Assembly: GCF_000422985.1 (NCBI RefSeq)
Contig: NZ_AUHC01000005.1
Span: 204,323 to 268,322 of the forward strand
Direction: 5' to 3'
Length of the DNA: 64,000 nt
DNA from: Erythrobacter cryptus DSM 12079
Lineage (GTDB): Bacteria > Pseudomonadota > Alphaproteobacteria > Sphingomonadales > Sphingomonadaceae
Under the pieces are notes generated by a model that did not search any database, was not told the origin of the DNA, and saw nothing but the letters and a program-made list of their open reading frames with translations. Shown one piece after another: positions 8,713 to 20,398 of the stretch (its first letter is position 1; the number at the start of each line of letters is the position of its first letter). Both the position numbers and the translations under genes were made by a program.

Positions 8713-9570
8713 ATGACCGACGATCTGCCTCCGCTTGTGAGCACCGATTGGCTCGCCGCGCACCTTGCCGAGCCCGATCTGGTGGTGCTCGATGCCTCGC
8801 ACCACCTGCCCGCTGCCGGGCGCGACGGCGCGGGCGAATTTGCCGCGGGCCACCTGCCGGGCGCGCGCTTCCTTGCGCTCGGCACGCTTTACGATCCCGC
8901 CTCGCCCGTGCCCTATGCCTTGCCGACCCCGGAGCAACTCGCCGCGCACCTTGCCGCGCTTGGCGTGCCCGCAGGGGCGCGGATCGTGCTTTATGATGAC
9001 AGCGCGCTCAAAAGCGCGGCGCGCGCCTGGTTCATGCTCACGGCAAGCGGGTGGGAGCAGGTCGCAATCCTCGATGGGGGCCTCAGCAAGTGGCGGGCCG
9101 AGGGCCGCCCGCTCGAGGCCGGCACGCCGCAGCTCGCGCCCGCCGCCCCGGCCCGCCTGCACCCGCCCGCGCGGGTGCGCAGCAAGGGTGAGATGCTTGC
9201 CAATCTTTCGAGCCGCGCGGCGCAAGTGGTCGATGCGCGCGGGGCCGATCGGGTCTATGGCACCGGCACCGATCCGGTGCACGGCGTGCCGATGGGCCGC
9301 ATCCCCGAAAGCCGCAACCTCCCCCACTCTGCCCTGTTCAACCCCGATGGCACTTATCTTGCCCCCGAGGCGATCCGCGCCGCCTTTGCCCGCGCCGGGG
9401 TTGATCTTGCCCGCCCGATCATCGCCACCTGCGGCAGCGGGGTGACGGCCAGCGTGCTCCTGTTCGCGCTTCATCTTGCCGGCATCAGCGATGCGGCGCT
9501 CTATGATGGCAGCTGGAGCGAATGGGGCGCAGATCCGGCCACCCCCAAGGCGCAAGGACCCGAGGCATGA
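8713..9570 (+). CDS. sseA: Sulfurtransferase, two rhodanese domains (3-mercaptopyruvate/thiosulfate type)
   Basis: A 285-residue protein with two tandem rhodanese domains. The N-terminal one is inactive-looking (Asp-Asp-Ser in place of the Cys loop, VLYDDSALKSA). The C-terminal one carries the catalytic loop ATCGSGVTAS with the persulfide-forming Cys near residue 240. CGSGVTA is the loop typical of 3-mercaptopyruvate sulfurtransferase rather than thiosulfate sulfurtransferase (usually CRKGVTA). No signal peptide is seen, so it is probably cytoplasmic. Its stop overlaps the start of the cystathionine lyase gene by four bases, which suggests joint expression for sulfur amino acid catabolism. 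Confidence 0.93.
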   Translation: MTDDLPPLVSTDWLAAHLAEPDLVVLDASHHLPAAGRDGAGEFAAGHLPGARFLALGTLYDPASPVPYALPTPEQLAAHLAALGVPAGARIVLYDDSALKSAARAWFMLTASGWEQVAILDGGLSKWRAEGRPLEAGTPQLAPAAPARLHPPARVRSKGEMLANLSSRAAQVVDARGADRVYGTGTDPVHGVPMGRIPESRNLPHSALFNPDGTYLAPEAIRAAFARAGVDLARPIIATCGSGVTASVLLFALHLAGISDAALYDGSWSEWGADPATPKAQGPEA

Positions 9571-10751
9571 GCGGCGCGGGCGAGGACAAGGCGCTGCGGC
9601 CCGCCACCCGGCTGGTGCGCGGCGGGCGGCGCCAGGAATGGACCGGGCCGCTCGTCAACGTGCCGGTGTGCCGCGGCTCGACCCACCTCTACGAGAGCGA
9701 GGCCGCCCGCGCCGCGGCGGGCAAGACCAATGCCGATGGGCAGTTCTTCTATGGTCGGCGCGGCGGGCCGACCCAATGGGCGCTGGCCGAGGCGCTCACC
9801 CAGATCGAGCCGGGGGCGGCCGGAACGGTGCTCTATCCCAGCGGGGTGGCCGCGATTGCCGGGTGCCTCTTGGCGGTGCTGCGGCCCGGCGATCGCCTGC
9901 TGATGGCCGACAATGCCTATGATCCTGCGCGCTCCATGGCGAGCGGGCTGCTTGCGCGCATGGGGGTGACGACCTGCTTCTTCGACCCGCGCGATCTTGC
10001 CGCCTACGAGGCGCTGTTTGCCGAGCCGGTGCGCGCGGTGTGGCTCGAAAGCCCCGGCAGCCTCACCTTCGAGGTTTGCGATGTGCCCGCGCTTGCCGCC
10101 ATCGCCCGCAGCCACGGGGCGGTGAGCCTCATCGACAACACCTGGGCAAGCCCGCTCGGCTTTCCCGCGCTCGCCCATGGCTGCGACATTGCCATGATGA
10201 GCCTGTCGAAGCATGTCGGCGGCCATTCCGATGTGATGATGGGATCAGCGAGCGCGGCCGCGCGCTGGTATGGCGCGCTGCGCCGCACCTCGCAGGAGCT
10301 GGGGCAGGTGGTCTCGCCCGATGATGCCGCGCTCGCCGCCCGGGGCCTCAGAACCATGGGCCTCAGGCTCGAGGCGCAGACCCGCTCGGCGATAAGGATT
10401 GCCACCTTTCTCGAACAACACCCGGCGGTGGCGCGGGTGCTGTGCCCGATGCTCGCTTCCGATCCCGGCCACGCGCTGTGGCGGCGCGACTTTGCCGGGG
10501 GCTGCGGCCTGTTTGCCTTCGTGCTGGCGCGCGACGATCCCGCATCGGCCGCGCGGGTGGTCGATGCGCTTGCGCTGTTTGGCATCGGCTATTCCTGGGG
10601 CGGCTATGAGAGCCTCGCCCTTGCCATCCGGCCCGAGGAACACCGCAGCGTGATGCCGGGGCCAGGCGGCCCGGCGATCCGCCTCGCCATCGGGCTGGAG
10701 GATCCGGAAGATCTCATCGCCGATCTTGCCCAGGCGCTGGAGCAGGCATGA
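9567..10751 (+). CDS. metC: Cystathionine beta-lyase (PLP-dependent)
   Basis: A Cys/Met metabolism PLP enzyme of 394 residues. It would cleave cystathionine to homocysteine, pyruvate and ammonia on the way to methionine. The PLP-binding lysine is in MSLSKHVGGHSD (Lys near residue 215). Upstream are the family segments FFYGRRGGPT, LYPSGVAAI and DNTWASP. The last resembles the beta-lyase class more than the gamma-synthases, but substrate choice within this family is hard to fix from motifs alone. The ATG overlaps the sseA stop (ATGA), and its own stop overlaps the next gene in the same way. Confidence 0.9.
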   Translation: MSGAGEDKALRPATRLVRGGRRQEWTGPLVNVPVCRGSTHLYESEAARAAAGKTNADGQFFYGRRGGPTQWALAEALTQIEPGAAGTVLYPSGVAAIAGCLLAVLRPGDRLLMADNAYDPARSMASGLLARMGVTTCFFDPRDLAAYEALFAEPVRAVWLESPGSLTFEVCDVPALAAIARSHGAVSLIDNTWASPLGFPALAHGCDIAMMSLSKHVGGHSDVMMGSASAAARWYGALRRTSQELGQVVSPDDAALAARGLRTMGLRLEAQTRSAIRIATFLEQHPAVARVLCPMLASDPGHALWRRDFAGGCGLFAFVLARDDPASAARVVDALALFGIGYSWGGYESLALAIRPEEHRSVMPGPGGPAIRLAIGLEDPEDLIADLAQALEQA

Positions 10752-11749
10752 TCCCCGCCAGCCCCGCCCCCACCCCCGCCCCATCGCCCCTGCCGCTTGC
10801 CACCCCCATCGGCGAGGAACTGGCCGCGCGCGGCGGGGCGATTGGCGATATTGTGGCGCGGCTCGATGCCGTGGCGATCGCACTCGGCCATTTTCGCCTC
10901 TCGGCCTTCGATGTGCTCTATGGCCTTGCCGCGATCGGGGTGCTGCTCGCGCTCGCCTGGGGGGCAACCCGGCTCACCCGCACGCTGCTGCGGCGCCTGC
11001 CCGCGCTCGATCGCACCCAGCAGGCGCTGGCCGAGAAGATCGCCACCATCCTCATCTGGGTGATCGCCTTTCTCGTCGGGGTCGATCTCATCGGGATCGA
11101 TCTCACCGCGCTCACCGTCTTTTCGGGCGCCTTCGGGCTTGCCATCGGCTTTGGCCTGCAAAAGACCTTCGGCAACCTCATCGCCGGGATCATCCTCTTG
11201 CTCGACAAGTCGATCAAGCCCGGCGACGTGATTGCCGTGGCCGATCAGAGCGGGCAGCACACCTTTGGCCAGATCCGCAAGATCGGCATCCGCGCGGTCT
11301 CGGTCACCACCAGGGATGAGCGCGAATACCTCATCCCCAACGAGAACCTGATGATCAATCAGGTGGAAAACTGGTCCTATTCCTCGCGCAACGTGCGGGT
11401 GCAGGTGCCGGTGGGGGTGAGCTATGAGGCCGACATGGCGCTGGCCGAGCGGCTGATGCTCGAGGCCGCCGCCGCCGCGCCGCGGGTGCTGGCCGATCCG
11501 CCGCCGGCGGTGTGGTGGACGGGCTTTGGCGACAATGCGGTGGAGTTCACCATTCATTGCTGGATCAACGATCCCGAACAGGGGGTGGGCAATGTCCGCA
11601 GCGACGTGCTGCGGCGGCTGTGGGCGCTGTTCCACGAGCACGGGATCGGCCTGCCCTATCCCCAGCGCGATGTGCACCTCAAGCCCGGCGCGCCGCTCGA
11701 AGCGCTGATAGAAGCGCTTCAGCGCCGCACCCCGCCGGCCGGGCAATAG
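10748..11749 (+). CDS. Small-conductance mechanosensitive ion channel (MscS family)
   Basis: A 333-residue inner-membrane channel that would open on hypo-osmotic shock. After a Pro-rich N terminus there are three predicted membrane segments: VLYGLAAIGVLLALAW, KIATILIWVIAFLVGVDLIG and the pore helix. The pore-lining stretch AFGLAIGFGLQKTFGNLIAG is the MscS TM3 signature. A cytoplasmic beta domain follows, with LLLDKSIKPGDVI and LIPNENLM. It overlaps metC by four bases, although no functional link to sulfur metabolism is apparent. Confidence 0.93.
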   Translation: MIPASPAPTPAPSPLPLATPIGEELAARGGAIGDIVARLDAVAIALGHFRLSAFDVLYGLAAIGVLLALAWGATRLTRTLLRRLPALDRTQQALAEKIATILIWVIAFLVGVDLIGIDLTALTVFSGAFGLAIGFGLQKTFGNLIAGIILLLDKSIKPGDVIAVADQSGQHTFGQIRKIGIRAVSVTTRDEREYLIPNENLMINQVENWSYSSRNVRVQVPVGVSYEADMALAERLMLEAAAAAPRVLADPPPAVWWTGFGDNAVEFTIHCWINDPEQGVGNVRSDVLRRLWALFHEHGIGLPYPQRDVHLKPGAPLEALIEALQRRTPPAGQ

Positions 11750-11816
11750 CTGGGCTTCATCCGGGCCAATCCTTTCTCGCTGGCACGCGCGCGCGTCCTC
11801 GCCCATCTCATGGGCC

Positions 11817-12575
11817 ATGCTGCAGCCGCGCACCCTTTATCTCGTCGGCGCCGGGCCGGGCCCGGTGGACCTGCTCACCCTGCGCGCCGCGCGCCTCATC
11901 GCCGCGGCCGAGGTGATCGTCCATGATGGCCTCATCGGCCCCGACATCCTCGGCCTTGCCCGCCCCGAGGCGCGGCTGATCTCGGTGGCCAAGCGCCGCG
12001 CCCGCCACACCCTGCCGCAGGAGGAGATCAACGCCCTGCTGGTGCGCGAGGCGCTCGCCGGGCGCATGGTGGTGCGCCTCAAGGGCGGCGATCCGCTGAT
12101 CTTCGGGCGCGGGGGCGAGGAGGCCGAGGCCGCCCGCGCCGCCGGGCTTGCGGTCGAGATCGTGCCCGGCATCAGCGCCGCCAATGGCGCGGCGGCCGCC
12201 GCCGGGATCGCGCTCACCCACCGCGAGGCGGCAAGCATCGTCAGCTTCGTCGCCGGGCAGTGCAAGGGCCTTTCCGAGCAGGACTGGTCGGGCCTGGCTG
12301 GCAAGGGGCGCACGCTCGTCATCTACATGGGGATCGCCACCGCGCCGCAGATCGCCGAGAAGCTGATCGCCGACGGGCTCGCCCCCGACATGCCGATCGC
12401 CATTGTCGAGAACGCCGCCCGGCCCGAAATGCGGGTGCTGCGCGGGCTGCTCGCCGGCCTTCCCGATCTCGTCGCCCGCGAAGCGGTCAAAAGCCCCGCG
12501 CTCATCATCATCGGCGAAGTCGCCGCGCGCGATGAAGCCGCGCTCAGCGCGCTCGCGCGGGAGGCGGCGGCATGA
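11817..12575 (+). CDS. cobA: Uroporphyrinogen-III C-methyltransferase
   Basis: A 252-residue SAM-dependent methyltransferase that converts uroporphyrinogen III to precorrin-2, the precursor of the sirohaem needed by sulfite reductase. The N-terminal SUMT signature VGAGPGPVDLLTLRAARL and the second signature LKGGDPLIFGRGGEE are intact. It is the short form without the CysG oxidase/ferrochelatase part, so sirohaem completion must be encoded elsewhere. It is the first gene of a tightly packed operon, and its stop overlaps the following gene by four bases. The product could also feed cobalamin synthesis, but the position before cysI favours sirohaem. Confidence 0.94.
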   Translation: MLQPRTLYLVGAGPGPVDLLTLRAARLIAAAEVIVHDGLIGPDILGLARPEARLISVAKRRARHTLPQEEINALLVREALAGRMVVRLKGGDPLIFGRGGEEAEAARAAGLAVEIVPGISAANGAAAAAGIALTHREAASIVSFVAGQCKGLSEQDWSGLAGKGRTLVIYMGIATAPQIAEKLIADGLAPDMPIAIVENAARPEMRVLRGLLAGLPDLVAREAVKSPALIIIGEVAARDEAALSALAREAAA

Positions 12576-12871
12576 GGATCATCACCGGCAACGATCTGCG
12601 CACCGGGGCGGTGGTGTGGTGGACGGGCAGCGGCTGGTCGCGCTTTGTCGATGATGCCATCGATGCGGGCGATGCAGCCGAGGAGATCATGGCGCGCGAG
12701 GAAGCCGCGCGCCGGGTCAACGTGCCCTATGTCTGCGAGGCGAGCCGCGATGCACAGGGCCATGTGCGCCCCGCGCATATCAAGGACCGGGTGCGCGCGC
12801 TGGGGCCGACGGTGCGGCGCGACCTTGCCGTGCCCACCGCGGCCAGGACCGGATGGGACTGGGTGATCTGA
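12572..12871 (+). CDS. DUF2849 family small protein linked to sulfite reductase
   Basis: A 99-residue soluble protein beginning MRIITGNDLRTGAVVWW, the typical start of DUF2849 members. They are known mainly from their position between cobA/cysG and cysI in alphaproteobacteria. There are no Cys clusters or membrane segments. It overlaps cobA by four bases and ends one base before cysI. Its function is not known. The context suggests an accessory role in assembly, activity or control of assimilatory sulfite reductase. Confidence 0.85.
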   Translation: MRIITGNDLRTGAVVWWTGSGWSRFVDDAIDAGDAAEEIMAREEAARRVNVPYVCEASRDAQGHVRPAHIKDRVRALGPTVRRDLAVPTAARTGWDWVI

Positions 12872-12872
12872 C

Positions 12873-14493
<1,621 letters not shown>

Positions 14494-14504
<11 letters not shown>

Positions 14505-14961
14505 TCTTGGCGCCTCGCCCGATGTGGTGCAGCTGCGCTTTCGCAGCGACGAGCCGGTCGATCACGCCGCGGTGACGGTGGACGCCGCGATCGAGCAGAG
14601 CAATGCCACCGCGGTGCGGATCGAGCCGGGCGATGATGCGCGGCTGCTGCTGCCGGTGCTGGAGCGCCTCGCGCTGATCGAGATCAACTTTCCCGCCTTC
14701 ACCGATGGGCGCGGCTATTCCGCCGCGCGCATCCTGCGCGAGGCCGGATATAAGGGCGAGCTGCGCGCGGTGGGCGATTTCGGGGTCGATCAGCTTTCGC
14801 ACCTGGTGCGCTGCGGCTTTGACAGCTTCGCCCCCGACCGCCGGCTCGACGAGGCCGATGCGTGCCGGGCGCTCGCCACCTGGGCCCATGTCTATCAACC
14901 TGCTGCCGACCGGATCATGTCCGGCCGGCGCACCATTGCCGAGCTGCGCCATGACGGCTGA
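14494..14961 (+). CDS. DUF934 family protein (sulfite reductase accessory)
   Basis: A 155-residue soluble protein of the DUF934 family, which regularly sits between cysI and cysH. Recognisable elements are LALIEINFPAFTDGRGYSAA and LRAVGDFGVDQLSHLVRCGFD. It starts 11 bases inside cysI, and its stop lies 11 bases past the start of cysH, so the three are probably translationally coupled. Its biochemical role has not been established. Conserved context points to sulfite reduction or sulfur relay. Confidence 0.88.
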
Positions 14962-15751
14962 AACCCCCTCCCCCGCTTCTGCCACTTCCGCCGCCGCCAG
15001 CGGCGATCGCGCCCGCGACCGGCTCGATCTTGCCCCGCGCTTCACCGCGCATGATGCCTTGCGGCTGAACCGCATGTTCCGCGGCAGCAGCACGCAGGAA
15101 ATGCTCGAAGCGGTGATCCGCGATGGCCTTGCTGGCGAGCTCGCGGTGGTCTCGAGCTTCGGGGCGGAAAGCGCGGTGCTGCTGCACCTTGTCGCCAGCG
15201 TTGATCCGCGCCTGCCGGTGCTGTTCCTCGACACGGGCAAGCATTTTGCCGAGACCCTGGCCTATCGCGATCTGTTGGTGGAGCGGCTCGGTCTCAACCT
15301 CGTGGTGCTCACCCCCGATCCGCAGGACCTTGCCAGCCGCGATGCCACTGGCCTCAGGTGGTCCTACGATCCGGATGGCTGCTGCGAGATCAGGAAGGTG
15401 CGCCCGCTGGAGAAGGCGCTTTCGGCCTATGATGCGAGCTTCACCGGGCGCAAGGCCTTCCAGGCGGCGACCCGCGCCCATCTGCCGCGCTTCGAGATCG
15501 ACACGTCCGATGCCCAGGGGCGGCTCAAGATCAACCCGCTGATCGACTGGTCTGCCGCGGATATTGCCGCCTATTTCGAGGCCCACGATCTGCCACGCCA
15601 CCCGCTGGTGGCCCAGGGCTATCCCTCGATCGGCTGTTCGCCCTGCACCAGCCAGGTGGCGCCGGGGGAAGACCCGCGCTCGGGCCGCTGGAAGGGCTGG
15701 GACAAGACCGAGTGCGGCATCCACAAGCCGGGCGAGGAACCTTTCCTCTAA
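14951..15751 (+). CDS. cysH: Assimilatory adenylyl-sulfate (APS) reductase
   Basis: A 266-residue PAPS/APS reductase family enzyme that reduces activated sulfate to sulfite. The P-loop-like SSFGAESAVLLHLV and the DTGKHFAETL segment bind the nucleotide. Two cysteine pairs, DGCCEIRKV and IGCSPCT, match the 4Fe-4S ligands found in APS-using enzymes. The C-terminal ECGIHK holds the catalytic cysteine. The presence of the cluster cysteines argues for APS rather than PAPS as substrate. It overlaps DUF934 upstream, and its last four bases overlap the end of the convergent epimerase gene. Confidence 0.93.
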   Translation: MTAETPSPASATSAAASGDRARDRLDLAPRFTAHDALRLNRMFRGSSTQEMLEAVIRDGLAGELAVVSSFGAESAVLLHLVASVDPRLPVLFLDTGKHFAETLAYRDLLVERLGLNLVVLTPDPQDLASRDATGLRWSYDPDGCCEIRKVRPLEKALSAYDASFTGRKAFQAATRAHLPRFEIDTSDAQGRLKINPLIDWSAADIAAYFEAHDLPRHPLVAQGYPSIGCSPCTSQVAPGEDPRSGRWKGWDKTECGIHKPGEEPFL

Positions 15752-16692
15752 AGCCACCTTTCGCGCCGATACCACTCGGCGGTGGCCATCAGCCCCTCCT
15801 CGCCGGCAATGCGCGGGCCCCACAAGGCGGGCGGCGGGCGGCGGTCGGAGCGCACCACCCAATTGGGATGGCACATGTAGCCGACCCGGTCGGGGGTGAG
15901 CTTGGCCCTGTCACCGCGCGCCAGCCGGTCAGCGGCAGCCGCAGCCGCGAGCACCGCGCGCGGCAGATGCGGGGCGAGCACGCGCCGGCGCCCCACCGCC
16001 CGGCCGATCGCCTGGGCCAGCTCCTTGTGGCTCCACCCGCCCTCGCGCCCATCATCGGGCTCATAGACTTTCCTGCTTGCCTCTCCTGCCGCTCCGCTGC
16101 TTGAGGAGGCGGCAAGGGCAACCAGCAGCGCGGCCAGATCAGCCGCATGGATGATCGAGGTCGCCCCGCCCGGCGGCAGCGGCACCAGCCCCCAGCGTGC
16201 CGCACGGAACAGCTCGAGCATGTCCGTGTCGCGCGGGCCATAAACCGCCGGGGGGCGCACTGTGGTCCAGTCAAGCGCAGAGGCCTCGACCAGCGCCTCG
16301 GCCCGCGCCTTGGAGGCGCCATAGGACGACAGCTCGGGCCGGCGCGCCGCGAGCGAGGAGACGAACACCAGCCGCCCCACCCCCGCCGCGGCCATGGCGG
16401 CGATCACATGGGCGGTGCCGGTGACATTGGCGGCCTCGAACTGCGCCGGATCGGGGGTGTTGGTCAGCCCGGCAATGTGGATCACCACATCGGCGCCCTG
16501 CACCAGCGCGCCAAGCGCCGCCCGATCGGCGAGATCGCCGCGCACCCAGGTGACGCCCGCCTGCGGCGGCTGATCGCGCCGGGTGAGCGCGCGCACCGCG
16601 TGCCCCGCAGCCAGCGCGGCCTCGAGCGTGTGGCTGCCGACAAAGCCGGTGGCGCCGGTGATCGCCACAACAGGCTGGGGCGCAAGGCTCAC
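15748..16692 (-). CDS. NAD(P)-dependent epimerase/dehydratase family protein
   Basis: A 314-residue extended short-chain dehydrogenase. The nucleotide-binding GATGFVGSHTLEAAL is at the N terminus, and the catalytic YGASK motif is preceded by VSSLAARRPELSS. The substrate cannot be told from sequence. Relatives include nucleoside-sugar epimerases and complex I NDUFA9-like proteins. It starts at a GTG that overlaps the proB stop (GTGA), so it is the last gene of an obgE-proB-epimerase operon. It converges on cysH with a four-base overlap and no room for a separate terminator. Confidence 0.85.
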   Translation of the reverse strand: MSLAPQPVVAITGATGFVGSHTLEAALAAGHAVRALTRRDQPPQAGVTWVRGDLADRAALGALVQGADVVIHIAGLTNTPDPAQFEAANVTGTAHVIAAMAAAGVGRLVFVSSLAARRPELSSYGASKARAEALVEASALDWTTVRPPAVYGPRDTDMLELFRAARWGLVPLPPGGATSIIHAADLAALLVALAASSSSGAAGEASRKVYEPDDGREGGWSHKELAQAIGRAVGRRRVLAPHLPRAVLAAAAAADRLARGDRAKLTPDRVGYMCHPNWVVRSDRRPPPALWGPRIAGEEGLMATAEWYRRERWL

Positions 16693-17804
16693 AGCAGCAC
16701 CAGGTGATCGCGGTGCACCACGCAGGAGCGCGGGGCATAGCCGAGCCTTTCGGCCTGCTCCTCGGCGCGCTTGCCGGCGATCAGCTTGATCTCGGCGGCA
16801 TCATATTCAGCGAGGCCCTGCGCCAGCTTCTCGCCCTTGAGGCTGAGGATGCTGACAAGATCCCCGCGGCGGAAATTGCCCGCCACCCCGACGATCCCGG
16901 CAGCCAGCAGGCTCGCCCCGCCCTTGAGCGCCGCCGCGCAGCCGGCATCGACGCGCAGCTCGCCCGCCGGGGCGAGCCGCCCGCCCAGCCAGGCCTTGCG
17001 CGCCGAGGCGGCGCTCACCGGCAAAAACAGCGTGCCGGTGCCGCTCGCCAGCGCTTGGCTGATCGGCGCCTCGTGGGTGCCATTGAGGATCGCCAGCGCA
17101 ATCCCGGCGCGGGTGGCGATCTGCGCGGCCTGGAGCTTGGAGACCATGCCGCCCGAGCCAAGCCCCGAGGAGGAAGCCCCGCTCGCCATCGCCATCACCT
17201 CAGGCGTTACCGCCTCGACCAGCGGGATGAGCCGCGCGCCCTCGGCGCGCGGATCGCGGTCATACAGCCCGTCAACGTCTGACAAGAGCAGCACCAGATC
17301 GGCCGCGGCCGCCTGCGCCACCCGCGCGGCGAGGCGATCATTGTCGCCGAAGCGGATTTCCTCGGTGGCGACCGAATCGTTCTCGTTGATTACCGGGATC
17401 ACCCCGGCCTCGAGCAACCTATCGAGCGTCGCCGCGGCGTTGAGATAGCGCCGCCGATCCTCAAGATCGCCGAGCGTGAGCAGCATCTGCGCGGCCATGA
17501 TCCCCTCGCCGCCAAGCGCGCGGCTCCAAAGGTCAGCAAGCGCGATCTGGCCGACCGCGGCGGCGGCCTGGGCATCGGCGAGGCTGCCGCGCCCGCCCTT
17601 GGGCAGCGAGAGCCGCGCCGCCCCCAGCGCGATCGCCCCGGAACTGACCACGATCACCTGCGCGCCGCCCTGGCGCAGGCGCGCGAGATCGCCGGCAAGC
17701 CGGGCAAGCCAGTGGCTGCGCGGCGCCCCGCCGCCCACCAGCAGCGCCGAGCCGATCTTGACCACGATTCGCCGCGCGGCGGGAATGTCAGCCAGACCCT
17801 GCAC
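16689..17804 (-). CDS. proB: Glutamate 5-kinase
   Basis: ProB phosphorylates glutamate in the first step of proline synthesis. The amino-acid kinase domain shows VVKIGSALLV, VVSSGAIALG and VINENDSVA. A C-terminal PUA domain covers roughly the last 80 residues (FRRGDLVSILSLKGEKLAQG region). From the GTG at 17804, which has AAGGGG eight bases upstream, the protein is 371 residues, close to the 367 of E. coli. Another in-frame GTG at 17813 lies only three bases after the obgE stop. The final proline enzyme proC is encoded separately at 25042-25836. Confidence 0.93.
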   Translation of the reverse strand: MQGLADIPAARRIVVKIGSALLVGGGAPRSHWLARLAGDLARLRQGGAQVIVVSSGAIALGAARLSLPKGGRGSLADAQAAAAVGQIALADLWSRALGGEGIMAAQMLLTLGDLEDRRRYLNAAATLDRLLEAGVIPVINENDSVATEEIRFGDNDRLAARVAQAAAADLVLLLSDVDGLYDRDPRAEGARLIPLVEAVTPEVMAMASGASSSGLGSGGMVSKLQAAQIATRAGIALAILNGTHEAPISQALASGTGTLFLPVSAASARKAWLGGRLAPAGELRVDAGCAAALKGGASLLAAGIVGVAGNFRRGDLVSILSLKGEKLAQGLAEYDAAEIKLIAGKRAEEQAERLGYAPRSCVVHRDHLVLL

Positions 17805-17816
17805 CCCGATCACCCC

Positions 17817-18953
<1,137 letters not shown>

Positions 18954-19868
18954 CTAGACCCGCGCGATGAAGCCGGAAAGCGGCGCCGGCACCGCCTCGG
19001 GGCTGTGGATGAGCCAGGCAAGCACCGCCGCGCTTTCCACCAGCCGCGGGCCGGGGCGGTTGAACAAGTGGTGGCCATCGACCGCAAACACGCGGCCCTC
19101 GCGCACCGCCCGCAGCGCCTGCCATTGCGGCGTCGCGAGCAGCGCGCGCGCCTCGGGCAGGGTCTGGCCGAGCTGATAGCCGCAGGGCATCAGCGCGATG
19201 ATATCGGGATCGGCCGCGGCCAGCGCCGCAAAGTCGATGCTGTGCGAATGGACCCCAGGCCGGGCGAGCAGCGGCTCGCCCCCGGCGGCGCTGATGAGTT
19301 CGGGCACCCAATTGCCCGCCACCATCAGCGGATCGAGCCATTCGATCGCAAGGAGCCGCGGGCGCGCAGCCGGGGCGGGCGGCAGGGCGGCAAGCCCGGC
19401 CTCGAAGCGCTGCAGCGCCGCCGCGGCGCGCTCGGGCGCGCCGGCGGCCTCGGCCACGCGGGCAAAATCGCCGCGCACATCGACAAGATCATCGGGCGCG
19501 AGCGAGACCAGCCGCGGCGGGGTTCCCACCCAGCTGGCGAGCGCCTCGGCAAGATCGGCCGGGGTGACCGCGCAGACCGCGCATTGCGCCTGGGTGAGGA
19601 TCACGTCGGGGCGCAGGGCCTTGAGCAGCGCGGCATCGACATCATAGACCGACAGGCCCTTCTCGACGATCGCCTTCACCCGCTCCTCGATCGCGCGCGA
19701 GCCGAGGCCTTGCTCGAGCTTGGTCGCGGTGCACACCGGCAGGGCGCTGACCTCGGGCGGAAAATCGCATTCGTGCGAACGCCCGACGAGGCAATCGCCC
19801 AGACCCAGCGCCACGGCGATCTCGGTGGCGCTGGGCAGGAGCGAGACGATCCGCGGCCGCGCGCTCAT
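18954..19868 (-). CDS. btuF: BtuF-like cobalamin-binding protein lacking a signal peptide
   Basis: A 304-residue periplasmic-binding-protein-fold protein of the BtuF/FhuD class (RIVSLLPSATEIAVALGLGD at the N terminus, GRSHECDFP, VFAVDGHHLFNRPGPR). Classical BtuF is exported, but here the fold begins at residue 5 and no signal peptide precedes it. Extending the frame upstream gives no convincing one either. It is the third gene behind a cobalamin riboswitch, and its ATG overlaps the stop of the membrane protein gene. No btuC or btuD is nearby. It may act in the cytoplasm, or its family name may mislead about transport. Confidence 0.82.
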   Translation of the reverse strand: MSARPRIVSLLPSATEIAVALGLGDCLVGRSHECDFPPEVSALPVCTATKLEQGLGSRAIEERVKAIVEKGLSVYDVDAALLKALRPDVILTQAQCAVCAVTPADLAEALASWVGTPPRLVSLAPDDLVDVRGDFARVAEAAGAPERAAAALQRFEAGLAALPPAPAARPRLLAIEWLDPLMVAGNWVPELISAAGGEPLLARPGVHSHSIDFAALAAADPDIIALMPCGYQLGQTLPEARALLATPQWQALRAVREGRVFAVDGHHLFNRPGPRLVESAAVLAWLIHSPEAVPAPLSGFIARV

Positions 19869-20398
19869 TCGACCTGGTGCCGCAAGGCGTGGCACGCAAG
19901 GCGCGCGAGCACCTGCCAGCCGAGCCACAGCCCGGCAAACCACAGCGCCTCGTTGAGGCCGACGAGCGCGACGATCCCGGGGGCAAACAGCGCCGGATCG
20001 CCAAACCCCAGGGCATAGGCAAACAGCACTCCTTCATAGGCGGCAAAGGCGGCGAGGAAGGCGCTCAGCGGGTTCGCGCTGCGCCCCGCCACGGCGCGCG
20101 CGGCGGCATGGGCCACAAGGCTTGCGCCGAGGAGCGAAAACCCGGCGGCGAGGGTCGGCCCGTCCCAGGGAAAGCCCATGAGGCCAAAGCCGAGCGCCTG
20201 ATTGCCAAGCCAGCAGGCGGCGATGCTCGCCAGCGCCCAGCGCGGCGGCAGGGCCAGCGCGCACAGCGCGGCGATCGCGGCAAAGGGCATCATGCAGGAG
20301 AGCACCAGCGTGCCGCTCAGCGTGGTGGCGGCAAGGACCGCCGGGAGCGCCGCGGGGCCAAGGGCCTTGTCGATCATGCTCATGGTCTGCCCCCGCAT
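19865..20398 (-). CDS. Polytopic membrane protein in B12 uptake operon (BtuM-like candidate)
   Basis: A 177-residue protein with about five or six hydrophobic segments (for example ALPAVLAATTLSGTLVLSC, WALASIAACWLGNQALGFGL, APGIVALVGLNEALWFAGLW). Cysteines lie in or near the first and third segments. Size, topology and position directly after btuB under a cobalamin riboswitch resemble BtuM, the solitary cobalamin transporter related to ECF S-components. I infer this from context and cannot confirm homology by eye. The ATG overlaps the btuB stop as TGATG. A second ATG at 20383 is possible. Confidence 0.6.
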   Translation of the reverse strand: MRGQTMSMIDKALGPAALPAVLAATTLSGTLVLSCMMPFAAIAALCALALPPRWALASIAACWLGNQALGFGLMGFPWDGPTLAAGFSLLGASLVAHAAARAVAGRSANPLSAFLAAFAAYEGVLFAYALGFGDPALFAPGIVALVGLNEALWFAGLWLGWQVLARLACHALRHQVE

